Positions 7,369 to 14,592 of a stretch of DNA of 20,598 nucleotides are shown one piece after another. A program made the translations under genes and the position numbers. The first letter of the stretch is position 1. Each line of letters starts with the position of its first letter. Under the pieces are notes generated by a model, which was not told the origin of the DNA, ran no database searches, and was given only the letters and a program-made list of their open reading frames with translations. Source of the DNA: CAYRHN01 sp964424115 (GTDB taxonomy: Bacteria; Chloroflexota; Anaerolineae; Anaerolineales; Anaerolineaceae); the NCBI GenBank assembly GCA_964424115.1, contig CAYRHN010000033.1, forward strand, positions 1-20,598, given 5' to 3'.

Positions 7369-8151
7369 ATGATCGAAGCCGAGCAGTTGGAAGTGATCGT
7401 GATCAATACCGTGGCGGTGCTGACCAGCATGCCCGAAAAGAAGGCCGAGTGGCGCGAGGTGATCGCCGGGGCCTGGCAGCGCGCCGAACATTACGGGGCG
7501 GAGGAGGAACACGTCTTTCTCTCGGTGCTGCTGGCGCACATTGACGGCGCGCCTGTGCCGGAACTGCCCCCCGAAAGCCCCTACCGGGAAGCCCTGGCGC
7601 GGGTAGAGGCGGGATTGGCCTCCGGCGGGGTGGAAGCGCCGCCCCTGCCGCCCGAGGTGCTGCAGGCGCTCAACGCGCTGCTGACCAGCGAGACCTGGGC
7701 GGACGCGCGGCGCGTGTTGGAGGAACAACAGGCGGTGCTGCTCCAGCCGCTGGTGGAGGAAACCCTCGACCAGCTGGCCGAACGGGCAGTGAACGACGGC
7801 AAGCCGGAGCTGGCCGAGAATTTTGCCCTGCACCGCGATCTGCTGCGCGCAGCGCGGGAGGAGGGCATTCCGCAGGCCTTTGCCGCGCTGGGTCTGGCGG
7901 ATGATCCTTACGCCGACCTGGCTGCCCGCGCCGCGGCCGGGCTGGGCGGCGGACCTGCCGAGCGCATGGCCCTGGCGCAATACGTTGCCGCGCGGCTGCC
8001 GGCGGTGGAAGACCCGGCCGAGCGCAGCCTGCTGGAGACGATCCAGATGGCGGTCTTCAGCAAGCATCCGGCACAGGTGAAGCACAAGCTGGAGGGAAAA
8101 CCCGCCCAGGTGTGGGAAGAGATCGTTCAGAAGATCGAGAAAAGTGCCTAG
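7369..8151 (+). CDS. Helical protein of unknown function
   Basis: This protein of about 260 residues has no signal peptide or membrane segment and appears almost entirely helical. A central part (about 105-175), with TSETWADARRVLEEQQAVLL and then HRDLLRAAREEGIPQAFAAL, resembles a helical repeat found near TPR or CHAT domains in filamentous Chloroflexi and Cyanobacteria; that resemblance is from memory and only one copy is evident. The N-terminal 60 residues are rich in Trp, Glu and Val. Two starts are possible: GTG at 7363 and ATG at 7369. The ATG is preferred because GAGG (7360-7363) lies 5 nt before it. The gene stands between the repeat block upstream and a separately promoted sortase gene, so no operon context helps. 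Function cannot be assigned; a protein-interaction role is a guess from the fold. Confidence 0.8.
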   Translation: MIEAEQLEVIVINTVAVLTSMPEKKAEWREVIAGAWQRAEHYGAEEEHVFLSVLLAHIDGAPVPELPPESPYREALARVEAGLASGGVEAPPLPPEVLQALNALLTSETWADARRVLEEQQAVLLQPLVEETLDQLAERAVNDGKPELAENFALHRDLLRAAREEGIPQAFAALGLADDPYADLAARAAAGLGGGPAERMALAQYVAARLPAVEDPAERSLLETIQMAVFSKHPAQVKHKLEGKPAQVWEEIVQKIEKSA

Positions 8152-8195
8152 CCGGCTGCTCCCTTTTCTGCAATCCCCACTCTCCAGATTCGCGG

Positions 8196-8201
8196 TATAA
8201 T
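8196..8201 (+). promoter_or_regulatory. -10 box giving a probable leaderless sortase mRNA
   Basis: A perfect TATAAT ends 7 nt before the GTG start codon at 8209. Transcription would start at or next to the start codon, and no Shine-Dalgarno sequence is present in the intervening AACCCCC, so translation is likely leaderless. No clear -35 hexamer is seen. Confidence 0.55.
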
Positions 8202-8208
8202 AACCCCC

Positions 8209-9135
8209 GTGGCGCGCCAGGTCTCGATTAAGGATCTCTCGGTCGAACAGCTCCGCCTGCTGATGCTGGAAAAGATCCGCGCGGAGCGACAAATGCGCCT
8301 GGAGAACTACCGTCGCACCGGGCGGACGATCATAGTTGAAGAGCAGCCGGTGGTCTCGCCGCTGGAGGCGCTGCAGATCAGCGCCCTGAGCGCCGAGGCT
8401 GAGGCGCCCGCCGCCGCCAAAAAGTCACCGCGGCGCATCTGGGCTGACCGGGTGTTGTTCCTGGTGGAAGTGGCGGCAGTGATCGGGCTGGCCTTGATCC
8501 TGCTCAACGGGTTGAACATCCTGACCATGCTCAACCAGGAAGCGCGCAGCGCGATGGTCCAGCCCACCCTGGAACCCACCCCGCTGGTGCAGGCGGTGGT
8601 GCTGCCTTCGGGGCACACTCCGCCGGAAGGCGGGGCGACCAGCCCCAACGAAGCCGAGATCCCCGAACACCTGCGTCCGATGGTGCAGTCGCTGGCCAAC
8701 CTGCCGGTGCCCACCCCGGGCATCGAACAGGCGGTGCGGGTGCAGATCCCCGCCATAAACGTGGATGCGCCGGTGGTGCAGGGCGACGGCTGGGAGCAGC
8801 TTAAGAAAGGCATTGGCCAACACGCCGGATCGGCTAATCCCGGTCAGACCGGCAACCTGGTGCTTTCGGCGCATAACGATGTCTTTGGCGAGATCTTCCG
8901 CGACCTGGACCAGCTGAAACCCGGCGACCCGATCGTGGTCTTCACCCAGCAGCGCACCTACACCTACATCGTGGCCGAGGTGGAAGACGGGAAGGGTTAC
9001 CGGCTGGTGGAGCCCACCCAGGTGGAGGTGATGTCTCCCACCCGCGACCCGGCGGTGACGTTGATCTCGTGTTATCCGTACATGAAGGATAACCAGCGCA
9101 TCATTGTACGGGCGTATTTACAGGACAGTCCGTAG
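8209..9135 (+). CDS. Sortase (class D/E-like) with long cytosolic N-terminus
   Basis: This is a 308-residue sortase, a membrane-bound cysteine transpeptidase acting outside the cytoplasmic membrane. The catalytic triad is visible in the C-terminal domain (about 175-305): His222 in LSAHND, Cys288 in TLISCYP and Arg297 (or Arg301) in NQRIIVRA. One transmembrane helix lies at about 82-106, preceded by an unusually long, charged, helical cytosolic segment of about 80 residues and followed by a Pro/Thr-rich linker (about 116-170). The start is GTG at 8209, immediately after a TATAAT box and without a ribosome binding site. Arrangement resembles class D/E sortases of Gram-positive bacteria and Chloroflexi. 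No protein with an LPxTG-type sorting signal is encoded in the window, so the substrate is unknown. Confidence 0.92.
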   Translation: MARQVSIKDLSVEQLRLLMLEKIRAERQMRLENYRRTGRTIIVEEQPVVSPLEALQISALSAEAEAPAAAKKSPRRIWADRVLFLVEVAAVIGLALILLNGLNILTMLNQEARSAMVQPTLEPTPLVQAVVLPSGHTPPEGGATSPNEAEIPEHLRPMVQSLANLPVPTPGIEQAVRVQIPAINVDAPVVQGDGWEQLKKGIGQHAGSANPGQTGNLVLSAHNDVFGEIFRDLDQLKPGDPIVVFTQQRTYTYIVAEVEDGKGYRLVEPTQVEVMSPTRDPAVTLISCYPYMKDNQRIIVRAYLQDSP

Positions 9136-9164
9136 GGAAGCAGGCGGTTGAACAGCCCTTCCCT
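9134..9164 (+). terminator. Hairpin overlapping the sortase stop codon
   Basis: AGGGAAG (9134-9140) pairs with CTTCCCT (9158-9164), and GGC (9143-9145) with GCC (9155-9157), with a CA bulge and a 9-nt loop. The following plus-strand sequence is A-rich rather than T-rich, so this is not a canonical terminator. It may stabilise the mRNA end or reduce read-through into the next gene. Confidence 0.3.
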
Positions 9165-9208
9165 GCTCACAAAAAATTAAATGATCATGGATCGGAGAAT
9201 TTAGAAAT

Positions 9209-9427
9209 ATGGCTAAGACCCAAAAACGACAGAATCGCTATACCCCCGCCGCCGCTCAACCGGTTGCTGCCGCCGCGGCTGCGCCGCGCACCGCGGTTCC
9301 GCTGAAGACCACCGCCCAGGAATTCAACCCGGATTACACCCTGGTCAAACAGGACCTCAAGCGCATCGCCGTTCTGGCGGTATCCTTTATTTCTATCCTT
9401 GTAGTCCTGTCGTTCTTCCTGCGATAG
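9209..9427 (+). CDS. Small single-pass membrane protein
   Basis: This 72-residue protein has a basic N-terminus (MAKTQKRQNRY), an Ala/Pro-rich low-complexity stretch (about 13-34), a short polar region with NPDYTLVKQDLKR, and one C-terminal transmembrane helix (about 53-71) ending FFLR. The charge pattern suggests the N-terminus is cytosolic, making it a tail-anchored protein. CGGAG (9192-9196) precedes the ATG by about 12 nt, slightly far. The next gene begins 6 nt after its stop, implying co-transcription with the aminotransferase. I do not recognise a family; small proteins of this size may be easily missed but the clean composition, helix and spacing support it as real. Confidence 0.7.
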   Translation: MAKTQKRQNRYTPAAAQPVAAAAAAPRTAVPLKTTAQEFNPDYTLVKQDLKRIAVLAVSFISILVVLSFFLR

Positions 9428-9433
9428 TCCGGC

Positions 9434-10498
9434 ATGTCGCCGCTGTTCGTGCCCGGCCCGGTGGATGTGGCCCCCGAGGTCCTGGCCGCACAGGCCAGGC
9501 CGATGCTGCCGCACCGCTCGGCTGAATTTGAGGAGATCTACCGGCGCGTGGAAGAGAACGCACGCCAGGTTTTTTGCGTTAACCGCCCGGTCATCCTCGG
9601 CACGCATTCCGGCTCGGGGATGCAGGAGGCGGCGGCGCGCAACTTCGTGCAGGAGGGGCTGCTGTGCCTGGTGAACGGCGCTTTCTCGTCCCGCTGGGCT
9701 GAGGTGGCGCGCGCCAACGGCAAGCAGGTGGACTGCCTGGAGGCCGATTGGGGGGAGGCGCATAACCCCGAGCGCCTGGCTGAAGCGCTGCACCAGAAGC
9801 ACTATGAGGCGCTGACCGTGGTGCACAATGAGACCTCCACAGGTGTGGAGAATCCGCTGCCGGAGCTGATCGAAGCCGCGCGCCAGGCCAGCCCGGATAC
9901 GCTGGTGCTGGTGGACGCAGTTTCTTCCCTGAGCGGGGTCAAGATCGAGATGGAAGCCTGGGGGATCGATTTTCTCTTCACTTCCTCGCAAAAATGCCTG
10001 GCCGTGCCGCCCGGCCTGTCGCTGGCCTGCGCGAGCGAGCGCGCCATGCGCAAGGCCGAGACCGTTTCCAACCGCGGCTGGTATTTTGACCTGCTGCGCA
10101 TGGAACGCCACCGCCAACAGGATTCAACGCCGATGACCCCGGCGATGAGCCTGATCTATGCCCTGGATGTGCAATTGGGGCGTATCCTGGCCGAGGGGCT
10201 GGAGAACCGCTATGCCCGGCATGCGGAGATGTCGTGGCGGGTGCAAAGCTGGGGCGAGGAACGCGGCATGCCGCCGCGCGCCGCGGCGCCCTTCCGCTCC
10301 AAGACGGTCACGGCGTTGGAAAACAGCCGCGGATGGGAGATCGGCGCGCTGAACCGTTTCCTGATGCAGCGCGGGATGCGCCTGGCCAATGGTTACGGCA
10401 TCTGGAAGGACAGGAGCTACCGCATCGCCACAATGGGGGAAACGCAGCCGGCAGATGTAGAGATGCTGCTGGCTGCCCTGGACGAATACAACCCATAG
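9434..10498 (+). CDS. Class V PLP-dependent aminotransferase (alanine-glyoxylate/serine-pyruvate type)
   Basis: This 354-residue protein belongs to fold-type I, class V aminotransferases. The PLP-binding lysine is Lys187 in FTSSQKCLAVPPG. Asp161 (LVLVDAVSSLSG) should contact the pyridine ring, and HNETSTG (131-137) is the conserved substrate loop of the alanine-glyoxylate/serine-pyruvate group. The N-terminus (LFVPGPVDVAPEVL) and MLPHRSAEFEEIY are also typical. Likely substrates are alanine, serine or phosphoserine with glyoxylate or pyruvate as acceptor; specificity cannot be read from the sequence. The ATG at 9434 has no strong ribosome binding site and lies 6 nt after the small membrane protein gene, suggesting translational coupling. 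A hairpin right after the stop probably ends the transcript. Confidence 0.93.
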   Translation: MSPLFVPGPVDVAPEVLAAQARPMLPHRSAEFEEIYRRVEENARQVFCVNRPVILGTHSGSGMQEAAARNFVQEGLLCLVNGAFSSRWAEVARANGKQVDCLEADWGEAHNPERLAEALHQKHYEALTVVHNETSTGVENPLPELIEAARQASPDTLVLVDAVSSLSGVKIEMEAWGIDFLFTSSQKCLAVPPGLSLACASERAMRKAETVSNRGWYFDLLRMERHRQQDSTPMTPAMSLIYALDVQLGRILAEGLENRYARHAEMSWRVQSWGEERGMPPRAAAPFRSKTVTALENSRGWEIGALNRFLMQRGMRLANGYGIWKDRSYRIATMGETQPADVEMLLAALDEYNP

Positions 10499-10500
10499 AA

Positions 10501-10526
10501 TTCTTGGGGCCGTTTGCCCCAAAGAA
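10501..10526 (+). terminator. Hairpin between the aminotransferase and cyclase genes
   Basis: TTCTTGGGGC (10501-10510) pairs with GCCCC (10516-10520) and AAGAA (10522-10526), one bulged A and a 5-nt loop: a 10-bp stem starting 2 nt after the stop codon. No T tract follows on the plus strand. It may be a factor-assisted terminator. It also occupies the place where a -35 element for the downstream TATAAT box would sit, so it could be an operator. Confidence 0.5.
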
Positions 10527-10529
10527 CAC

Positions 10530-10535
10530 TATAAT
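10530..10535 (+). promoter_or_regulatory. -10 box giving a probable leaderless cyclase mRNA
   Basis: A perfect TATAAT ends 6 nt before the ATG at 10542. Transcription would start at or beside the A of ATG. The short interval TAGGCC has no usable spacing for ribosome binding, supporting leaderless translation. The hexamer 17 nt upstream (GGGCCG) is not a recognisable -35. Confidence 0.6.
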
Positions 10536-10541
10536 TAGGCC

Positions 10542-13500
10542 ATGGGAGAACGCGAGGAATTGCAGCAATCGCTGGCGGCGCTGGAGGCGCAGCGGGCGGT
10601 GCTGGGCGAAGGGGTGGTTGGCCCGGCCATCACCGCTCTGCGCGAAAAGCTGGCCGCCCTGGATGCGCATGCCCAGGCACAGGCGGGAGCGCCAGCCGCA
10701 GGACGGCGCCAGCGCAAGCTGGTGACGGTCATGTTTGCCGACCTGGTCAATTTCACGGCCATTGCCGAACACATGGATCCCGAAGATGTGCAGGCGCTGA
10801 TCAAAACCTATTTTGACCGCTGGAAGGAGATCATCGAGCAGCACGGTGGCTCGGTGGAGAAGTTCATCGGCGATGCGGTGATGGCGGTGTGGGGCGCGCT
10901 GAGCGCCCACGAGGACGATGCCGCCCGGGCGGTGCGTGCTGCGCTGACCATGCGCGAGGCGCTGCGCAGCGAGGCCTGGAGCCTGGAGGTGTTCAACCGC
11001 CAGCGCGACGAGAATCCCTTCCTGGCCTCCGGGCTGCACATGCGGGTGGGAATCAACACCGGGCTGGTGCTGGTGGGCGAACTGTCTGAGAATGCCCAGT
11101 TCACCATCATCGGCGACACGGTCAACACGGCCAGCCGGCTGGAGCATGCCGCGCCGGTGGACGGGGTTTTGATCTCGCACGACACGTACCGCCAGGTGAG
11201 CGGGTTATTCGAGACCCAGGGGATGGAGCCGCTGGCGTTGAAAGGAAAATCTGAATTGGTCCAGACCTACCTGGTACACCAGGCCCGCCCGCCGGCGCTG
11301 TACAGCGGCACGCGCGGAGTGGAGGGGATCGAGACGCGTATGGTGGGCCGTCAGAGCGAGCTGGAAGAGCTGCAAAATGCCTGGAACGTGGTGCGCGGGG
11401 CGGAGCCGCCTGCGCCGGAGCAGGGGCGGGCGCGCAGCATCACTATTGTGGGCGAAGCCGGACTGGGAAAATCGCGCCTGTTGTTCGAGTTCCAGAACTG
11501 GATGGAGGCCAATCCGAGCGTGTATTACCGCTTCCAGGCGCGCGCCACCGAGTCGACCGCCGAGATGCCTTACGGCTTGCTGCGTTCTTTTTTCGCCATG
11601 CGTTTCCAGATCCAGGAAAGCGACAGCCCGGCTGTGGCACGCCAAAAGCTCGAAGAAGGCTTGTTGCCCTTCTTCGAGCGGGACGCCCAGGAGAAGGTGC
11701 ATTTCATCGGGCAACTGCTGGGCTATGATTATTCCGCCAGTCCCTACCTGCGCGGGGTGTTGAACGATTCGCGCCAGATCCGCGACCGGGCGGCGCGTTA
11801 TTTGGGAGAATTTATCGATGCCGCCTCCGCGCGCCATCCGTTGGTGTTTTACCTGGAAGATATCCATTGGGCAGACGATCATTCCCTGGGGCTGCTGCGC
11901 CAGTTGGAGGATCGCGTCCACCAGCAGCCGGTCTTCGTGCTGGTCAATGCCCGGCCGGTGTTGTTGGAGCGCTTCCCCGAGTGGGGGCAGGAGAAGCCCA
12001 ACCAGCGGGTGATCCATCTCAATCCGCTCAGCAAGGTGGATACCTATTCGCTGATCGAGGATATCCTGCGCAAGGTGCGGCGCATCCCGCCGGTGCTGCG
12101 CGAGATGGTGGCCGAACAGGCCGAGGGTAATCCTTTCTACGTGGAAGAGTTGATCAAGATGCTGATCGATGAAGGGGTGATCCTCAAGGGCGGAAAATCC
12201 AGCGAGACGGACGGGCCGTGGCGGGTGGCAGCCGAGCGCCTTTCGGGATTGCGCGTGCCGCCGACTCTGACCGGGGTGCTGCAGGCGCGCCTGGATTCCC
12301 TGCCGGAGGGCGAGCGAGCTGCTCTGCAGGTGGCCTCGGTGGTGGGGCGCATCTTTTGGGCCGACGCGGTGCGGGTGTTGTTGTTGAATGCGCCGGAGGA
12401 AGAACTGCGCAGCCAGGCGGACAAGGTAGAGGAACTCCTTGCCGCGCTGACCAGACATGAGCTGGTCTTCCAGCGCCGGGCATCCGCCTTTGCTTTCACC
12501 GACGAATACGTGTTCAAGAACGGGATTCTGCACGATGTAACCTACGAGGAGGTCTTGAAGAGCAGCCGGCGCATCTATCACGGGGCGATGGCCTGCTGGT
12601 TGGTGGGACAGAGTGGGGAGCGGGCGGACGAGAACGCAGGGCTGATCGCTTCTCACTTTGAAAAGGCCGAGAACTGGATCCAATCGGCCGGCTGGTATTA
12701 CCGCGCCGGGCGGCGCGCCGCGGCGCAGTTCGCCCACCAGGAAGCATTGTCTTATCTGGGCAAGGCGCTTTCCTTTACACCTCCCGGCATGGCGGAGGAA
12801 CGCTACCTCATCCTGCGCACGCGGGTGGGGGTGTATGATATGACCGGCGCGCGTGACCTGCAGGCCGCCGACCTGGAATTGCTGGCCGACCTGGCCGAGC
12901 GCCTGGGCGACGTGGAACGCAAGGCCGAAACGTTCATCTTGCGCGCCAACCTGGCCGAGATGCTGGGCGATTACCCCACCACGCAGGAAATGGCGCGCCG
13001 GGCGATCGCCGCGGTGGAGGGTCAGCCGGAGTTTTCGCGTTCTTATGCCGGGCTGCTGCGCCTGGCGGAAGGTTACGAGGCCTGGGGGCTGGCCCTGCTG
13101 CGACAGGAGGAATATGCGGGAGCCTCGAGTTGCCTGGAACATGCCTTGCGCCTGGCGCGGGATGTGCCGCCCGACAACCTGCTCTCCGGCAAGTTTCCGC
13201 CCCTGCAGGCCGATATTCTGCGCCACATGGGCAATGTGGCGCTCTTCCAGAACAATGTTGAGATGGGAATAGCCCACCATCAAGAGGCGCTGGAGCTGTA
13301 CGAGCGCATCGGCGACCTGCGCGGGGCATCCTATTCGCTGATCTCCCTGGGCGCGCTGGCCACCCAGGTCAACCAGCTCCCGGACGCGATCGATTATATG
13401 GAACGCGGCCTGAAATTGAGTGAAAAGATCGGGGATCAAATCGGTCAGGCGCGGGCGCTGAACAACCTGGGGGATGTGTATGCCCAGCTGGGCGATTACG

Positions 13501-14363
13501 AGCGCTCCCTGCCCAACCTGGTCTTTGCGTATGAGATCTTTGAACGCATCAATCACCGCCACGGGCGGGTGGTCTCGCTGGCTAACCTGCAGGATGTATA
13601 TCAGCGCCTGGGGCGTTTCGACCAGGCGTATGCGTGCAACCGCAAATGGCAGGAGGTGGCCTTGCAGACGGACGACCAGCTGGCGCATGCCCTGGCCTAC
13701 CAGGGTGCGGCGCATTTCTACCTGTGCGTGGGGGATGCGGCGCATGCCGATGAGGAATTGCGCCGCGCGGCGGAGATCATCACCCCTGCGGCGGACCCCG
13801 GCCGGCGCGCCGGGCTGCGCTATTTACAGACCTGGTGCGCATTTCGCCAGGGAAAGCTGGACCGCGCGTTGGAATTGAGCGAAGATGCGCTGATCCTCTC
13901 CCGGCAGGCGGAAGACCCGCGCTTGCAGGGGCAGCTCTGGACGTTGATCGGGCGGATCCGCTCCGAGATGGGGTATTTCGCCGAGGCGAAGCAAGCCTTC
14001 CAGGAGGCCGAGCGGCTGCACCTGGGTTCCGGCTTCCAGGGACGGCGGGTGGAGTGCCAGCTGTGCCTGGCGCGGGTGGAGATGGAGCTGGGACACGTGC
14101 AGGAGGCTGCCCAGCAGGCGCAAAGTTTCCTGCAATTCCTGGAATCTTCCCCGACCGGGATGCTGGAAGAACCGGTGGAGGATATGTGGACGGCTTGCTG
14201 CATCCTCGCCAGGGTGCAGGACACACGCGCAGCGGAGATGCTCACCCGCGCCTACACGCTGCTGCAGGCGCGCGCTGCGCGCATGCCGGATGCAGAAATG
14301 CGCCGCTGCTACCTGGAAGAAGTCCCAGCGCACAAACAGATCCAGTCCGAGTGGGAAAAATAA
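10542..14363 (+). CDS. Class III adenylate cyclase / AAA ATPase / TPR regulatory protein
   Basis: This 1273-residue multidomain signalling protein has a short coiled N-terminus (1-55), a class III nucleotide cyclase domain (about 57-245), an AAA/STAND-type ATPase domain (about 265-640) and a long helical TPR region (about 700-1255). The cyclase looks active: metal-binding Asp67 (MFADLVNF) and Asp111 (FIGDAVMAVW), purine-selecting Lys107 and Asp192 (TIIGDTVNTASRLE), and transition-state Asn195 and Arg199. This residue set predicts ATP rather than GTP. The ATPase has Walker A GEAGLGKS (304-311) and Walker B LVFYLED (434-440) followed by IHWAD. No transmembrane helix is seen, so it should be cytosolic. 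The architecture suggests that ligand or partner binding to the TPRs and ATPase switches cAMP synthesis. It appears to be monocistronic with a leaderless start. Confidence 0.95.
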   Translation: MGEREELQQSLAALEAQRAVLGEGVVGPAITALREKLAALDAHAQAQAGAPAAGRRQRKLVTVMFADLVNFTAIAEHMDPEDVQALIKTYFDRWKEIIEQHGGSVEKFIGDAVMAVWGALSAHEDDAARAVRAALTMREALRSEAWSLEVFNRQRDENPFLASGLHMRVGINTGLVLVGELSENAQFTIIGDTVNTASRLEHAAPVDGVLISHDTYRQVSGLFETQGMEPLALKGKSELVQTYLVHQARPPALYSGTRGVEGIETRMVGRQSELEELQNAWNVVRGAEPPAPEQGRARSITIVGEAGLGKSRLLFEFQNWMEANPSVYYRFQARATESTAEMPYGLLRSFFAMRFQIQESDSPAVARQKLEEGLLPFFERDAQEKVHFIGQLLGYDYSASPYLRGVLNDSRQIRDRAARYLGEFIDAASARHPLVFYLEDIHWADDHSLGLLRQLEDRVHQQPVFVLVNARPVLLERFPEWGQEKPNQRVIHLNPLSKVDTYSLIEDILRKVRRIPPVLREMVAEQAEGNPFYVEELIKMLIDEGVILKGGKSSETDGPWRVAAERLSGLRVPPTLTGVLQARLDSLPEGERAALQVASVVGRIFWADAVRVLLLNAPEEELRSQADKVEELLAALTRHELVFQRRASAFAFTDEYVFKNGILHDVTYEEVLKSSRRIYHGAMACWLVGQSGERADENAGLIASHFEKAENWIQSAGWYYRAGRRAAAQFAHQEALSYLGKALSFTPPGMAEERYLILRTRVGVYDMTGARDLQAADLELLADLAERLGDVERKAETFILRANLAEMLGDYPTTQEMARRAIAAVEGQPEFSRSYAGLLRLAEGYEAWGLALLRQEEYAGASSCLEHALRLARDVPPDNLLSGKFPPLQADILRHMGNVALFQNNVEMGIAHHQEALELYERIGDLRGASYSLISLGALATQVNQLPDAIDYMERGLKLSEKIGDQIGQARALNNLGDVYAQLGDYERSLPNLVFAYEIFERINHRHGRVVSLANLQDVYQRLGRFDQAYACNRKWQEVALQTDDQLAHALAYQGAAHFYLCVGDAAHADEELRRAAEIITPAADPGRRAGLRYLQTWCAFRQGKLDRALELSEDALILSRQAEDPRLQGQLWTLIGRIRSEMGYFAEAKQAFQEAERLHLGSGFQGRRVECQLCLARVEMELGHVQEAAQQAQSFLQFLESSPTGMLEEPVEDMWTACCILARVQDTRAAEMLTRAYTLLQARAARMPDAEMRRCYLEEVPAHKQIQSEWEK

Positions 14364-14592
14364 TCAAGGCCGAATGTGAATTCAAGCAAGTTCTCCGGTC
14401 GAGAGCTGCGTAGAAGTAATTACTGTGGGGGCGGCCCGCCATGGTCGGGTCGATGGAGAGCCTGGCAGGATTCAAAGGGCCGCCCGTAGGAAACACCGGC
14501 GCAGTTGCAGGGCGGCGAGCGGGATCCGCATCGGATACAATTATTTTTTTGTAGTAGAATCCACGCATCCAATTGTTTGGCATGGAGCTTGT
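14364..14592 (+). promoter_or_regulatory. Non-coding, GC-rich leader with potential RNA structure upstream of the MFS gene
   Basis: This 229-nt gap has no convincing gene. A perfect 9-bp pairing, GGGCGGCCC (14429-14437) with GGGCCGCCC (14477-14485), encloses two small hairpins (CCAT/ATGG at 14439-14442 and 14453-14456; CCT/AGG at 14461-14463 and 14467-14469). An outer helix CTGCG (14406-14410) with CGCAG (14500-14504) could close the structure. A perfect 10-bp palindrome AGTAATTACT lies at 14415-14424. It resembles no riboswitch class I can recall. Possibilities are a structured 5' leader, a small RNA, or operator DNA for the exporter. Confidence 0.4.
14524..14550 (+). terminator. Short hairpin with T tract before the MFS gene
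   Basis: ATCCG (14524-14528) and CGGAT (14532-14536) form a 5-bp stem with a CAT loop. After ACAA comes TTATTTTTTT (14541-14550). It could end the cyclase transcript or act as an attenuator of the MFS leader. The short stem and the 4-nt gap make it weak. The same bases contain TACAAT (14536-14541), an alternative -10 box for the MFS gene. Confidence 0.4.

Noticed and set aside
11205..13745. Antisense open frame of 846 codons inside the cyclase gene
   Set aside because: The sense strand encodes clear ATPase and TPR motifs; the antisense product has no recognisable features and is a GC-bias shadow.
14465..14490. TTCAAA with flanking G/C stretches looked like a tRNA T-arm
   Set aside because: The flanking five bases do not pair as a T stem and no acceptor or anticodon arm can be built.
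14425..14592. Upstream extension of the MFS protein
   Set aside because: The extension translates the GC-rich leader into an Arg-rich stretch unlike any MFS N-terminus; the start at 14593 has a ribosome binding site and a normal N-terminus.
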